Positions 27,539-36,717 of a stretch of DNA of 64,000 nt are shown here, one piece after another. A program made the position numbers and the translations under genes. Each line of letters opens with the position of its first letter. Positions within the stretch are counted from its first letter, which is position 1. The stretch is from Paenibacillus_E allorhizoplanae (lineage in GTDB: Bacteria; Bacillota; Bacilli; Paenibacillales; NBRC-103111), in NCBI RefSeq assembly GCF_927798215.1, contig NZ_CAKMMW010000019.1, positions 1 to 64,000 of the forward strand, given 5' to 3'. The notes under the pieces were generated by a model, which saw only the letters and a program-made list of their open reading frames with translations, did no database searches and had not been told where the DNA came from.

Positions 27539-27933
27539 TTCATCCCGCCTTCAGCTGTTTTTTGCCCATTTGCACCTGTAGGCATCCGATGCCCTTTAAC
27601 CTGACTACGTTGCATTTTCGAGGTGATAAATCCTGTTACGAATAGGACAGCCACAGAGCTTCCCATGACGCCAACCCCGATAGAAAGCCAATTCCGCCCA
27701 ATCAGAGGGAAGAATGCCATGGTTCCCACAACAAAGGGTAGAAAAAATAGCATCATATGGCCCGTGAACCAATTCGCCGTCGTTTCCACCCATTCTAACT
27801 TAATGAGCTTGGCGAATAGCGCGATGGTAAAAAGAATTAGTCCAATCACATTGCCAGGGAGAGGGATGTGAAAGCTCGTTTGAAGCCAAATGCCAATGAG
27901 GTTAAAAGCAAGTAAAATCGCGAGTCCTAGCAT
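27535..27933 (-). CDS. lrgA: LrgA/CidA family membrane protein
   Basis: A 132-residue protein with four predicted membrane helices and the family pattern FHIPLPGNVIGLILF near the N-terminus and FFLPFVVGTMAFFPLIG later; the tail is charged. I chose the ATG at 27933, which follows CAGGAGG at 5 nt; the open frame continues 126 bases upstream but would add a polar extension not typical of the family (usual length 115-150). It is followed by lrgB with a 4-bp overlap. The gap of 85 bp to the kinase gene contains no terminator, so it may be transcribed from the response-regulator promoter. Confidence 0.87.
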   Translation of the reverse strand: MLGLAILLAFNLIGIWLQTSFHIPLPGNVIGLILFTIALFAKLIKLEWVETTANWFTGHMMLFFLPFVVGTMAFFPLIGRNWLSIGVGVMGSSVAVLFVTGFITSKMQRSQVKGHRMPTGANGQKTAEGGMK

Positions 27934-28018
27934 TAGGTCCTCCTGTCTGTCGTCTTGGTCTGTTGTCCTGTCAGTCATCTTCGTTTGTTGTCTTGAAGCG
28001 GTTGCTGAACGGAATGCT

Positions 28019-29827
28019 CTACCGCGCAGGAATGCGTATCCGCACGATCGTCCCTTCACCCGGCTGACTTTCTATGTCAATCCCATATGGATCCCCGAAG
28101 TAGAAAACGATACGATCATGCACATTTTTGATACCAATATGTGTTTCATCGAGTGTGTCTGAAGGCTGAGCTAGCCGATTTCGCAGCTGCGCAAGCTTGA
28201 TTTCATCCATGCCAACTCCATTATCCTTGATCTGGATCAGTAAGTCATCCCCCGATATCTCGGAAGATACTTCCAAGAGTCCAGCTTGACTGCTCCGTTC
28301 CAGTCCATGCACAAAGGCATTCTCGATCAGCGGCTGCAATGAAAAATGCAGAACCTGCAAAGTCTCACTATTCACCGAGAGTTCCTCGCGATACTGGATT
28401 TTATCCCCGAAGCGCAGCTGTTGGATTTTTACGTACAGGCGAATGTGGATCAATTCCTCTTGCAAGGTAACCGTTTCTTTCCCCGTTTGGATATGAATGC
28501 GGAACAGGCGGCCTAGGATACCGACCATTTCACCGACATCTCGTTGTCCGCTGATGATCGCCTTCATCTGAATCGTTTCCAGCACATTGGCCAGAAAATG
28601 CGGATTGATCTGACTTTTCAAGGCGCCATATTGCGCGACTTTTTGCTGAGCTTTGGCCATAGAGGATCGTTCAATGTAGTTCTGCAAGTCTTCTAGCATT
28701 TTACGGATACCTTGATACAGCACGCCGAACTCATCCTGCCGATTCGAGCTAAGATCGACATCGAAATTGCCTAAACCAACCATTTTCACTTTGCGGCTTA
28801 GTAGAATGATAGGCTTCGTCACGCGCGCGGATAGAATGAACATGAATAAAACCGCAGTTCCTAAGGACAAGAAGGCTAATGCTAATATGATTTTGATCAA
28901 AATCTCGGCTTGCTTCGTCATTTCTTTCTCATCAATGGATTGAATGACCTTCCAGCCCGAATAAGGCGAGGTCACAAAGTTAATGTACGAATTGGACCCG
29001 GCAAAATAAGCATAAAAGCTCCCATTATCAGCATTCAAAACGGTCTGTAGCTTCTGACTCTCTAATATGATTGGTACATTGGCATTCGTAGTCGTGCTTT
29101 CTGAATTATAAATACTAGCACCCTGACTATCTATAATCGTGAAGTTGCGTTTACTCGTCTCGGACAATTTCAATATTTCTCGCAAAGAATCCAACCGAAT
29201 ATCGATGAGCATAACCCCGAGCGGCTGCTTACTTCCTACCTTATTAATGACCCTAGCGATGGAAATAACGGGGTCCTTGGCATTCACGCGATGGAAGGGG
29301 AGGTGCGTTCCGAACAGGACGATGCCACCTTTACTTTGCTGTGTCTGCAAGTACCAATCCTCATGGGTGAAATCCTCGACATCGTAATCCGAGCGATTGA
29401 AATTAGCCGAGTAAAAGACACGAGAACCTGCATAAATTTGCACGCTGTCCACATTTTTAATCGTCATTTCGATGGAACTGACAAAGTGCTCAATGGTGTT
29501 CCCGTATTGAATCCGCTGATCATTACTGTTCTCGTCGCCATCTGCAATCCAGTGCTCCAAGGCATTCTGCAGTTGCCCATCCATTTGCGCGTTGAGCGTT
29601 CCTTTCTCGATACTCTGCAAATATTGGTCAATATTGAAGGATAGATTCGTGAGAATCAGGTTCGAGGAGCTCTGGTACTCATTTTTGACGGCCTGGATGG
29701 AAAAGAAATAGATAATGACCGAGATAATCAATAAAGGAACGGTGATAATTAGGATCATAAGTACGAATATTTGATGGTTAACATGCTTCATCCGGTATTG
29801 CTGCGAAAGCCGCTGCCATGCGTTCAA
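28019..29827 (-). CDS. Sensor histidine kinase, YesM type (sialic acid cluster)
   Basis: A 602-residue membrane kinase with two membrane helices (about 20-44 and 309-332), an extracellular sensor region of about 265 residues, HAMP, and the kinase core: QINPHFLANVLETIQM (His410; the usual YN of this motif is AN here), LIENAFVHGLE (N box) and IKDNGVGMDE (G box). The TTG start at 29827 lies 4 bp after the stop of the response regulator and uses GGGGGTGG inside its last codons as ribosome binding site, so the two are coupled. It is divergent from the sialic acid import operon and most likely senses an extracellular sialic acid or sialylated sugar. Confidence 0.9.
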   Translation of the reverse strand: MNAWQRLSQQYRMKHVNHQIFVLMILIITVPLLIISVIIYFFSIQAVKNEYQSSSNLILTNLSFNIDQYLQSIEKGTLNAQMDGQLQNALEHWIADGDENSNDQRIQYGNTIEHFVSSIEMTIKNVDSVQIYAGSRVFYSANFNRSDYDVEDFTHEDWYLQTQQSKGGIVLFGTHLPFHRVNAKDPVISIARVINKVGSKQPLGVMLIDIRLDSLREILKLSETSKRNFTIIDSQGASIYNSESTTTNANVPIILESQKLQTVLNADNGSFYAYFAGSNSYINFVTSPYSGWKVIQSIDEKEMTKQAEILIKIILALAFLSLGTAVLFMFILSARVTKPIILLSRKVKMVGLGNFDVDLSSNRQDEFGVLYQGIRKMLEDLQNYIERSSMAKAQQKVAQYGALKSQINPHFLANVLETIQMKAIISGQRDVGEMVGILGRLFRIHIQTGKETVTLQEELIHIRLYVKIQQLRFGDKIQYREELSVNSETLQVLHFSLQPLIENAFVHGLERSSQAGLLEVSSEISGDDLLIQIKDNGVGMDEIKLAQLRNRLAQPSDTLDETHIGIKNVHDRIVFYFGDPYGIDIESQPGEGTIVRIRIPAR

Positions 29828-29831
29828 ACGC

Positions 29832-31451
29832 CTACCACCCCCATTTCTTCCGATAGTCGGTTGGCGTCATATTCGTAATGCTTCGGAAGGTTTTGACGAA
29901 ATGCTTGTAGCTTTTATACCCGCACATTGTGCACACATCCGTCACCAAATACTCTGGTTTCTTCAAGCATTCTTGCGCATAATGGATGCGAATTTCGGTC
30001 ACAAACCGCATGTAGTTCTTATCTAGTTTTCTTTTGAAAATACGACTTAAATACGATGGATTATAGAAGAAACGATCAGCCACCATTTGCAACGTAATGT
30101 CTTGGTCGATATGCTCTTTAATATAAGCTTCAATATGCTCAAAAATAAGCACATCTTGGTGATTCGTTGAAGAGAGCTCATCGCGATATACGTTGCTGAC
30201 TTGCACCATCCAGGCTGCTAGCCAGTTGAAAAGGGCATCAAGCGTTGGGAAATCATCGACACACGTAAGCTTTAGCAGTTTTTCACTGTAGACGCCTTCG
30301 ACAGGAATGCCATTCCGGTGAGCGAAGCGAACGGTGGTGGAAATGATTTCTTGGATAAAGGCGAACCCACGATCCATTGAAGTGTGGGGCAGATGTATGC
30401 GCAAATCATGCGCGAGTCGTTGCATCAGCTGCTCGATATCCGTAGGATTACCGCTTTCAAGACCGACAATAATACGGTTCTTATCCGCTTCTTCAAGGAG
30501 TAAACGTGAATCTTTGGCACGAGTCGGTGACTGATTGGCTGCGATCGGAAAGAAGATCTGTCGCTTGTCCTGATAGTAGCGTTGATATAGCGCTTGATCC
30601 GTTTGGCGAAGCAACTGTGTTAATTGCGAGCTTTCTGTCGTCATTTTACCAATAGCCATGAAAAAGTTGGCATCGCAAGCTGGAAGTGAGAAGTAATCGG
30701 TCTCGAACGAACTTGGTTGATCATCCAATATCGCTACAGCATAGCATTTGGTCTTATCTATATATAAGAATAGTTGAATGGGAATACTGGAACTAGACAT
30801 TATTTCTAATGCGGCTCGAATGATGCGTTCAGCGTGTTGTTGGAACTCGCTTCTTTCGTAAATCTGAGAGGGATTTGAAGGTAACCATGATATCACAAAA
30901 GGTTGATACGTAATCGCCAAATGCTCGAAGTCGTTGAGATGTTGGCGTACACCTTCCTCCCAAGAGGCATGTTCATCTTCAAGTAATAATTTGACAAGCT
31001 GGTTGCTTTTAAAGCTTTTGTTTTCGCTGGCTTGCGCTTCCAACTCCGTACGTTGGGCCCGTTCATTTCGCTTTTGCTTAAGTGTAGCCATACAGCTTTG
31101 AATGGTTGAAAAGCTTTCTTCATATTCAAGCGGCTTTAATAGAAAGGCGTGCACGCCGCCAAGATGAATCGCCTTTTGGGCATATTCAAAATCATTAAAA
31201 CCAGTCAAAATAATAAAGAGGGTATCTGGGAGTGTCGCTCGAATGTGTTCAATCATCTGAAGTCCGTCCATCTCGGGCATGCGAATATCGGTGATGATCA
31301 GATCAGGTTGCTCATGTAGAGCTGTGAGCCAGCCTTCCTTGCCATTCTCAGCTTCAACAATAGAAGTGACACCAAGCTCTGTCCAGTCAAAATAGTGCTG
31401 CAAGCCAGCTCTGATCAGAGGTTCATCCTCGACAATTAGTAGTTTATACAT
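29832..31451 (-). CDS. Response regulator with AraC DNA-binding domain, YesN type (sialic acid cluster)
   Basis: A 539-residue regulator. The receiver domain shows VEDEP (7-11), Asp55 in LIITDIRMPEMDG and the Lys of LLKPLEY. The C-terminal AraC domain (about 435-539) contains LQMVADRFFYNPSYLSRIFKRK and VTDVCTMCGYKSYKHFVKTFRSI. It is the first gene of the minus-strand operon and is divergent from the sialic acid operon; the 335-bp gap holds two 28-bp direct repeats that are good candidates for its binding sites. Use of a YesMN pair for sialic acid control, instead of the GntR- or RpiR-type NanR, is uncommon. Confidence 0.9.
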   Translation of the reverse strand: MYKLLIVEDEPLIRAGLQHYFDWTELGVTSIVEAENGKEGWLTALHEQPDLIITDIRMPEMDGLQMIEHIRATLPDTLFIILTGFNDFEYAQKAIHLGGVHAFLLKPLEYEESFSTIQSCMATLKQKRNERAQRTELEAQASENKSFKSNQLVKLLLEDEHASWEEGVRQHLNDFEHLAITYQPFVISWLPSNPSQIYERSEFQQHAERIIRAALEIMSSSSIPIQLFLYIDKTKCYAVAILDDQPSSFETDYFSLPACDANFFMAIGKMTTESSQLTQLLRQTDQALYQRYYQDKRQIFFPIAANQSPTRAKDSRLLLEEADKNRIIVGLESGNPTDIEQLMQRLAHDLRIHLPHTSMDRGFAFIQEIISTTVRFAHRNGIPVEGVYSEKLLKLTCVDDFPTLDALFNWLAAWMVQVSNVYRDELSSTNHQDVLIFEHIEAYIKEHIDQDITLQMVADRFFYNPSYLSRIFKRKLDKNYMRFVTEIRIHYAQECLKKPEYLVTDVCTMCGYKSYKHFVKTFRSITNMTPTDYRKKWGW

Positions 31452-31498
31452 GAAGTTCCCCCTTGTTCGAAAAGCTGTGTAACATCTTTATTCAAAAT

Positions 31499-31584
31499 AG
31501 TCTTTCGAGTTAGTCGATTATTTCGACTAACTGGGGTGGAAAGATATCTAAGTCTTTCGAGTTAGTCGATTATTTCGATTTACT
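31499..31584. repeat. Two 28-bp direct repeats between divergent operons
   Basis: A perfect 28-bp repeat occurs at 31499-31526 and 31551-31578, 52 bp apart (about five helical turns). The first copy contains a perfect inverted repeat AGTTAGTCGA-TTATT-TCGACTAACT (31508-31532); the second arm is decayed in the second copy. Downstream lie -10-like TATAAA (31605) and TATAAC (31612) for the sialic acid operon. They may be operators of the YesN-type regulator, or a dispersed repeat of the genome. The rest of the 31452-31786 gap shows nothing else clear. Confidence 0.75.
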
Positions 31585-31786
31585 CATCAATAAGGGCTAC
31601 TATTTATAAAGTATAACACTAAAATTATCGGAAATGAGGCTCTCATTTGCTGGAAAACGAACAGGTCAGAATACGACTATGAATGTAAAGATACGGGGAT
31701 TCTCCTCCATTTCAATATCACGTATGCTTAGGGCACGGAATGAAACGAAGCATGTTTATTCCACAAACAATAACGGGGGTGCTCAA

Positions 31787-33187
31787 ATGAGGGCTATGAA
31801 AAAAGGATTAATGACATTGATCGGCGTTGCTCTTGTCGGGTCGCAGTTAGTTGCATGTACGAATTCATCTACGAATACACCAGCAAACACAGCCACGAGT
31901 ACTGCCGAAAGCAAAACGGTAACACCAAGTCCAGTGGCATCGAAGCCAGTCGAAATTACTTGGTGGAACTTCCCGAACTTTCAACCGCTGGATGGGGAAG
32001 TTGGGAAATACGAGAAGCAGATTATTGCCGCTTTTAACAAAAAGTATCCAGAAATTAAAGTCAATTTAGAAATGATTACCTTTGAAGGTGGTCCGCAAAA
32101 GCTGAACGTTGCCATCGCTTCGAACTCGGCACCAGATGTGATTTATGATGCTCCGGGACGTATTATCGACTGGGGGAAAAAGAAGCTTCTCGCTCCGCTG
32201 AATGATATCGTTACCGAAGAAGTGAAGAAAGATATTACGCCAGCGCTATGGAAGCAATCCATGGTTGGCGATCAGATTTATATGTACCCGATCAATACAG
32301 CGCCATTCATGATGGCCGTCAATAAGACCGTATTTGAGAAAATCGGTGCTCTTGATTTGCTACCACTAAGTCGTCCTGACCGGACATGGACAGTAGCTGA
32401 ATATGAGAAAGCGCTTCAAGCCGTGAAGGAGAAAGCACCTGAGATTATTCCAACGGGCTTCTTCGCGAAAAGTACAGCGGGTGATCAAGGGACTCGCGCT
32501 TATATTGCTAACTTAGGTGTGTCGAGATTCTTGAGTGAAGATAACTCCAAAGTAGCCATTAATACCGACAACGCTGCGAAAGCATTGGACTGGGTAGCTA
32601 AGGCGACGAAGGATAAGATCAGTGTGTCCGGTTCTGCCTCCTTGGCAGCTGCGGATGTCAACGATTTGTTCTTGCAAGGTAAATTAGCCTTTACACTCAA
32701 TTATTCAGCTGTTTTGAAAGCTCAGAACGTGCCGCTTAAAAAGGTGCAATTCGAAGATATTCTGCTGCCATTCCCAACACTAGATGGATCTAAGCCTAAG
32801 CTTGAGCCGTATTTAGGCGGTATGGCCGTGTTTAACAATGGAAACGCAGACAAAATTACGGCTGCCAAGAAGCTAGTTGATTTTATCGCGAATGATCCCG
32901 AATATGCGAAGAAGAATTTGATTCAAACAGGCGGACTATCTGCACGTACGTCGATTACAGGCCTTTATAGTGATGCCGAATATAAATATGCAGAAACAGC
33001 TCGTCAATTCATCACGGATGCACCGACAATTGCTGATGGTTACGCGGAAATTCGTACATTCTGGTTCCCAGAATTACAACGTGTGTTAACTGGTGCAGCA
33101 ACAGGTAAGGAAGCGTTGGATAGCTTTGCGACCAAAGCGAACGAAGCCATTGCGAAAGCGAAGAAAGATCAAGCAGCAGCCAAATAA
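31787..33187 (+). CDS. Extracellular sugar-binding lipoprotein, probable sialic acid transporter
   Basis: A 466-residue CUT1 substrate-binding lipoprotein with a clear lipobox (SQLVAC) after a charged start, then a Thr/Ser-rich linker and the type I extracellular solute-binding fold (ITWWNFPNF... opening, IASNSAPDVIYDAPGRI). The ATG at 31787 follows GGGGGTG by 5 nt; an upstream in-frame start at 31634 would precede the signal peptide by 51 residues. It is the first gene of an operon with two permeases, NanA, NanE and a ROK kinase, so the cargo is most likely sialic acid or a sialyl-oligosaccharide. Known sialic acid ABC systems (SatABC and others) are sequence-diverse, so the substrate rests on context. 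Confidence 0.85.
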   Translation: MRAMKKGLMTLIGVALVGSQLVACTNSSTNTPANTATSTAESKTVTPSPVASKPVEITWWNFPNFQPLDGEVGKYEKQIIAAFNKKYPEIKVNLEMITFEGGPQKLNVAIASNSAPDVIYDAPGRIIDWGKKKLLAPLNDIVTEEVKKDITPALWKQSMVGDQIYMYPINTAPFMMAVNKTVFEKIGALDLLPLSRPDRTWTVAEYEKALQAVKEKAPEIIPTGFFAKSTAGDQGTRAYIANLGVSRFLSEDNSKVAINTDNAAKALDWVAKATKDKISVSGSASLAAADVNDLFLQGKLAFTLNYSAVLKAQNVPLKKVQFEDILLPFPTLDGSKPKLEPYLGGMAVFNNGNADKITAAKKLVDFIANDPEYAKKNLIQTGGLSARTSITGLYSDAEYKYAETARQFITDAPTIADGYAEIRTFWFPELQRVLTGAATGKEALDSFATKANEAIAKAKKDQAAAK

Positions 33188-33207
33188 GCACGAGGCATGT
33201 CCACTGG

Positions 33208-33237
33208 GAGTAGAGTGCGATTGTACTCTACTCTTTT
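33208..33237 (+). terminator. Attenuating hairpin between binding-protein and permease genes
   Basis: A perfect 9-bp stem GAGTAGAGT with ACTCTACTC around an 8-nt loop, followed by TTTT. Its place after the lipoprotein gene suggests partial termination or mRNA protection that keeps lipoprotein levels above permease levels. Confidence 0.7.
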
Positions 33238-33267
33238 CATCTCAAAAAAGAAAGGGAGGGAAGAAAT

Positions 33268-34164
33268 ATGGAGGTAACGGTTCGTAAAACCAAAGGTTAC
33301 ATACGTCGAGATTGGCTTATGAGCTATGTCTTTTTACTGCCTGCACTCGGATTCTTTCTGCTTTTTGTTGCCTATCCTATGGTAAAAGGGATCTATATTA
33401 GCTTCTTTGATTACTCCTTGCGAACGTTTAACTTTATAGGATTCGATAATTATGTCGATTTAATTCAAAACGAAACGTTTCTGAAATCGATGCGAAATAC
33501 ACTGTTGCTAGTCGTTATTACAGTCCCTATAGTAATCGTTTTCTCTTTATTCGTAGCCATTTCTATTTATAAGAAAAAAGAGTTTGCTCGCTCATTCTTT
33601 CGAGGCGTATTCTATTTGCCAGCCGTTTCTTCTGTCGTCAGTATTACAGTTGTATGGGGATGGATCTACCATCCGAATTACGGCATTCTCAACTATTTAG
33701 GGGGATTAATTGGGCTTGAGCCGATTTCGTGGTTGGGCGACCAGCGGACAGCTTTGCTAGCAATTATCGCGGTTTTGATCACAACCTCAGTAGGTCAGCC
33801 GATCATTCTTTACGTGGCCTCCCTAGGGAATATCCCAACTTCGTATATCGAAGCGGCTGAAATCGACCGAGCGACACCTTGGCAAATCTTTTTGAAAATT
33901 ATTTGGCCCATGCTCATGCCGACCAATCTCTATATTATCGTCATTACAACGATCAATACGTTTCAGTGCTTCGCCTTAATTCAATTGCTTACTTCTGGCG
34001 GACCTGTTTATAGTACCTCGACCGTCATGTATGGCGTGTACGAGCAAGCCTTCGTGCTGGGTCATTTCGGCAGCGCCTCGGCTATGGGTGTATTCCTTGC
34101 GATTATTATCGGGGTTATCTCGTTGATTCAATTTAAATTCTTTGGCAGCGATGTTGAGTACTAG
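33268..34164 (+). CDS. Sugar ABC transporter permease (sialic acid operon)
   Basis: A 298-residue CUT1 permease of the UgpA/MsmF type, with six predicted membrane helices (first at about 17-38) and the EAA loop IEAAEIDRATPWQIFLKIIWPMLMP near residue 190. AGGGAGG stands upstream of the ATG. It is 11 bp ahead of the partner permease and part of the nan operon. As with the other two transporters in the window no ATPase gene accompanies it. Confidence 0.9.
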   Translation: MEVTVRKTKGYIRRDWLMSYVFLLPALGFFLLFVAYPMVKGIYISFFDYSLRTFNFIGFDNYVDLIQNETFLKSMRNTLLLVVITVPIVIVFSLFVAISIYKKKEFARSFFRGVFYLPAVSSVVSITVVWGWIYHPNYGILNYLGGLIGLEPISWLGDQRTALLAIIAVLITTSVGQPIILYVASLGNIPTSYIEAAEIDRATPWQIFLKIIWPMLMPTNLYIIVITTINTFQCFALIQLLTSGGPVYSTSTVMYGVYEQAFVLGHFGSASAMGVFLAIIIGVISLIQFKFFGSDVEY

Positions 34165-34175
34165 GAGGGGACATC

Positions 34176-35006
34176 ATGAAAGTAAACGCTGGGCAAAGGG
34201 TATTTAACGGATTTTCTACGCTATTATTAATTCTTTCTACGTTGTTTTTTATATTTCCGTTTTATTGGATTGTGACGGGGGCTTTTAAATTCCAAACAGT
34301 GGCAACTCAAATTCCGCCAGAATGGTTCCCGCTCAAACCGACCTTACAGAACTGGGTGGACTTGTTTAAGAATCCAGTATGGCGATGGACGTTAAATAGT
34401 TTCATCATTGCTTTGGTCGAAATGTTCGCTGTCTGTCTGGTTTCCGCTTCTGCGGGCTATGTCCTGGCGAAGAAGCTGTTCCCAGGCCGGAAAATTATTT
34501 TCACAATGTTTATCGCTGCAATGGCTTTACCGAAACAAGTGATTCTTGTTCCGCTCTTTACGATGTTGGCCGACTTTGGCTGGGTCAATACGTATCATGG
34601 ACTTATTTTACCAGCGATTGGTTGGCCGTTTGGCGTGTTCTTAATGAAACAATTCGCTCAGACTGTACCGGGAGAGTTAATTGAAGCGGCGAAGATCGAT
34701 GGCTGCTCCGAAATCCGACTATTCTCCACGATTATCTTGCCATTACTCAAACCAGCGTTAGGAGCGCTAGCGATCTTTACTTTCATTGCATCGTGGAACG
34801 ACTATTTCAGCCAGCTCATTATGACGAGGTCTACCTCGATGATGACACTGCCGCTTGGGGTAGCGACGATGCAAGGTGAATTTACGACCAACTACGGAAT
34901 CATGATGGCAGGAGCGGCACTCGCGTCTGTTCCTATGATTACGATCTTTCTCGTGTTCCAAAAAGCCTTTACACAAGGCATTACGATGGGTGCGGTCAAG
35001 GGATAA
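34176..35006 (+). CDS. Sugar ABC transporter permease (sialic acid operon)
   Basis: A 276-residue CUT1 permease of the UgpE/MsmG type with six predicted membrane helices, the EAA loop IEAAKIDGCSEIRLFSTIILPLLKP near residue 170 and the characteristic tail FTQGITMGAVKG. AGGAGGGG precedes the ATG. It completes the membrane channel with the preceding gene; the lyase gene follows after 81 bp. Confidence 0.9.
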   Translation: MKVNAGQRVFNGFSTLLLILSTLFFIFPFYWIVTGAFKFQTVATQIPPEWFPLKPTLQNWVDLFKNPVWRWTLNSFIIALVEMFAVCLVSASAGYVLAKKLFPGRKIIFTMFIAAMALPKQVILVPLFTMLADFGWVNTYHGLILPAIGWPFGVFLMKQFAQTVPGELIEAAKIDGCSEIRLFSTIILPLLKPALGALAIFTFIASWNDYFSQLIMTRSTSMMTLPLGVATMQGEFTTNYGIMMAGAALASVPMITIFLVFQKAFTQGITMGAVKG

Positions 35007-35087
35007 AGGTGCAGTAGTGGGATGGAAGATAACAGCTAATAATTATGTACACAATTTAAACAGTCAAACAATCGGAGGAAAACATAC

Positions 35088-36005
35088 ATGAAACCTTATG
35101 ATTTGGAATTATTTTGCGGTATTATTATCGCTCTATATGCAAGTTACGATGAGCAGGGAGAAATGAATACTGACGCTGTGCGTCGATTGGCTCGGTATTA
35201 CGCTACGACTGGTGTGAAAGGACTTTATGTTGGCGGTAGTTCAGGTGAGGGTATGCTGCAAACCGTTGAAGAGCGTAAGCTGATCCTTGCGGCCGTGATG
35301 GAAGAAGTCGGCAACGAGCTGACGATCATTGCCCATGTAGGAGCAGCTGCCACGCGAGATAGTGTCGAGCTTGCCAAGCATGCAGCGGAAGTTGGGGCGC
35401 ATGCGGTATCAGCGGTTCCTGCGATTTATTATCGCCTATCACCAGATAGTGTAGAGGGGCATTGGCAGGCAATTATCGATGCGACATCACTGCCATTCAT
35501 CATTTATCACATTCCTCAGACGACAGGCTTTCATTTATCGAAAAGTCTGTTAATGAAAATGGCTGCACAGGACAAGGTTATCGGAGTGAAAATCTCGGCT
35601 GAAAGTACCTTTGAGCTGCAGCAATTCAAAGCAGCAGGAGGCAGCGAGTTCCTCGTATTTAACGGACCTGATGAGCAGTATTTAGCTGGACGCAGTATTG
35701 GCGCAGACGGAGGGATTGGCGGAACTTATGGGGTGATGCCGGAGCTTTTCCTCAAAATTGAACAATGCTATGTTGCAGGGAAGATGCGCGAAGCGCAGGA
35801 GTGGCAGTTCAAGATTAACGAGCTCATTGTGGAATTACTCTCATTCCCATCTTTGTATGGGGCTTGCAAAGCGATTCTAAAGCTGCGTGGTTACGATATT
35901 GGAGAGCCGAGAATGCCGTTATTACCTTGTACTTCGGGTGATCAAGGACGAATTGAAGAGTTGAATACACGGATCATGACGTTGGTTGAGCTGGCAAAGG
36001 CATAG
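35088..36005 (+). CDS. nanA: N-acetylneuraminate lyase
   Basis: A 305-residue class I aldolase of the DHDPS/NAL family that splits N-acetylneuraminate into N-acetylmannosamine and pyruvate in the cytoplasm. The family residues are present: GGSSGEG (49-55, carboxylate binding), Tyr140 in YHIPQTTG and the Schiff-base Lys168 in VIGVKIS; the positions match Escherichia coli NanA (Tyr137, Lys165) with a shift of three. CGGAGG lies upstream of the ATG. Within the wider DHDPS family the assignment to NanA, rather than dihydrodipicolinate synthase, rests on the neighbouring nanE, ROK kinase and sialidase genes and on the YxGGSSGEG motif. Confidence 0.92.
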   Translation: MKPYDLELFCGIIIALYASYDEQGEMNTDAVRRLARYYATTGVKGLYVGGSSGEGMLQTVEERKLILAAVMEEVGNELTIIAHVGAAATRDSVELAKHAAEVGAHAVSAVPAIYYRLSPDSVEGHWQAIIDATSLPFIIYHIPQTTGFHLSKSLLMKMAAQDKVIGVKISAESTFELQQFKAAGGSEFLVFNGPDEQYLAGRSIGADGGIGGTYGVMPELFLKIEQCYVAGKMREAQEWQFKINELIVELLSFPSLYGACKAILKLRGYDIGEPRMPLLPCTSGDQGRIEELNTRIMTLVELAKA

Positions 36006-36022
36006 GTGGGGGAGTGTTGTGG

Positions 36023-36706
36023 ATGGCACGCAGTGAGATATTTCCAGTGAGCGGTTTGATCGTTTCCTGCCAGGCGTTGGAGCATGAACCTCTTCATGGT
36101 GGCGATACGATGGCGAAAATGGCGAGAGCAGCTGTTCAGTCGGGTGCCATTGGCATTCGCACAAACGGGGTTCACGATATTTTGATGATAAAAAAAGAAG
36201 TAGACGTACCTGTGATTGGACTTATCAAAAGAGATATTCCTGGCTCTAGTGTGTTTATTACACCAACTCTGGACGAAGTAAAAGCTATCGTGATCGCTGG
36301 GGCTGATATCGTTGCGCTTGATGTTACGAATCGGGAAGGTCGATTGGAAGCGGTGAAACCGCTAATCGCATGGGCTCATGAAATGGGAGCCGCTGTTATG
36401 GCTGATATTTCAACCTTGGAAGAAGGGTTAGCAGCAGAATCCCTTGGTGTCGATTTCATCGGGACGACGCTTGCAGGATACACACTATACAGTACACAGC
36501 AAGAAGGGCCGGATTTCGAATTGCTTGAACAGCTATGTGCGAAAGTTAGCGTACCTGTAGTAGCAGAAGGCCGGATCTGGACACCGGAGGAAGCGGCGAA
36601 AGCGTTGGCCTGTGGAGCGACCTATGTTGTGGTGGGAAGTGCGATCACACGACCGCAGCTTATTACGGAGCGTTATGTGAAGGCATTATACACTCAGCGT
36701 GCATAG
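36023..36706 (+). CDS. nanE: N-acetylmannosamine-6-phosphate 2-epimerase
   Basis: A 227-residue TIM-barrel epimerase converting ManNAc-6-phosphate to GlcNAc-6-phosphate. Family motifs are visible: LIVSCQALEHEPLHG at the start, IGIRTNGVHDI, the catalytic Lys in GLIKRD, ITPTLDEV, LDVTNREGR and GTTLAGYT, and a phosphate-binding AEGRIWTPEEA then VVVGSAITRP. ATG 36023 has GGGGGAG 8 nt upstream; GTG/TTG codons just before it are too close. It starts 18 bp after nanA and ends 11 bp before the ROK kinase, so the three catabolic genes are tightly linked. Confidence 0.95.
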   Translation: MARSEIFPVSGLIVSCQALEHEPLHGGDTMAKMARAAVQSGAIGIRTNGVHDILMIKKEVDVPVIGLIKRDIPGSSVFITPTLDEVKAIVIAGADIVALDVTNREGRLEAVKPLIAWAHEMGAAVMADISTLEEGLAAESLGVDFIGTTLAGYTLYSTQQEGPDFELLEQLCAKVSVPVVAEGRIWTPEEAAKALACGATYVVVGSAITRPQLITERYVKALYTQRA

Positions 36707-36717
36707 GGGGGAGACGG

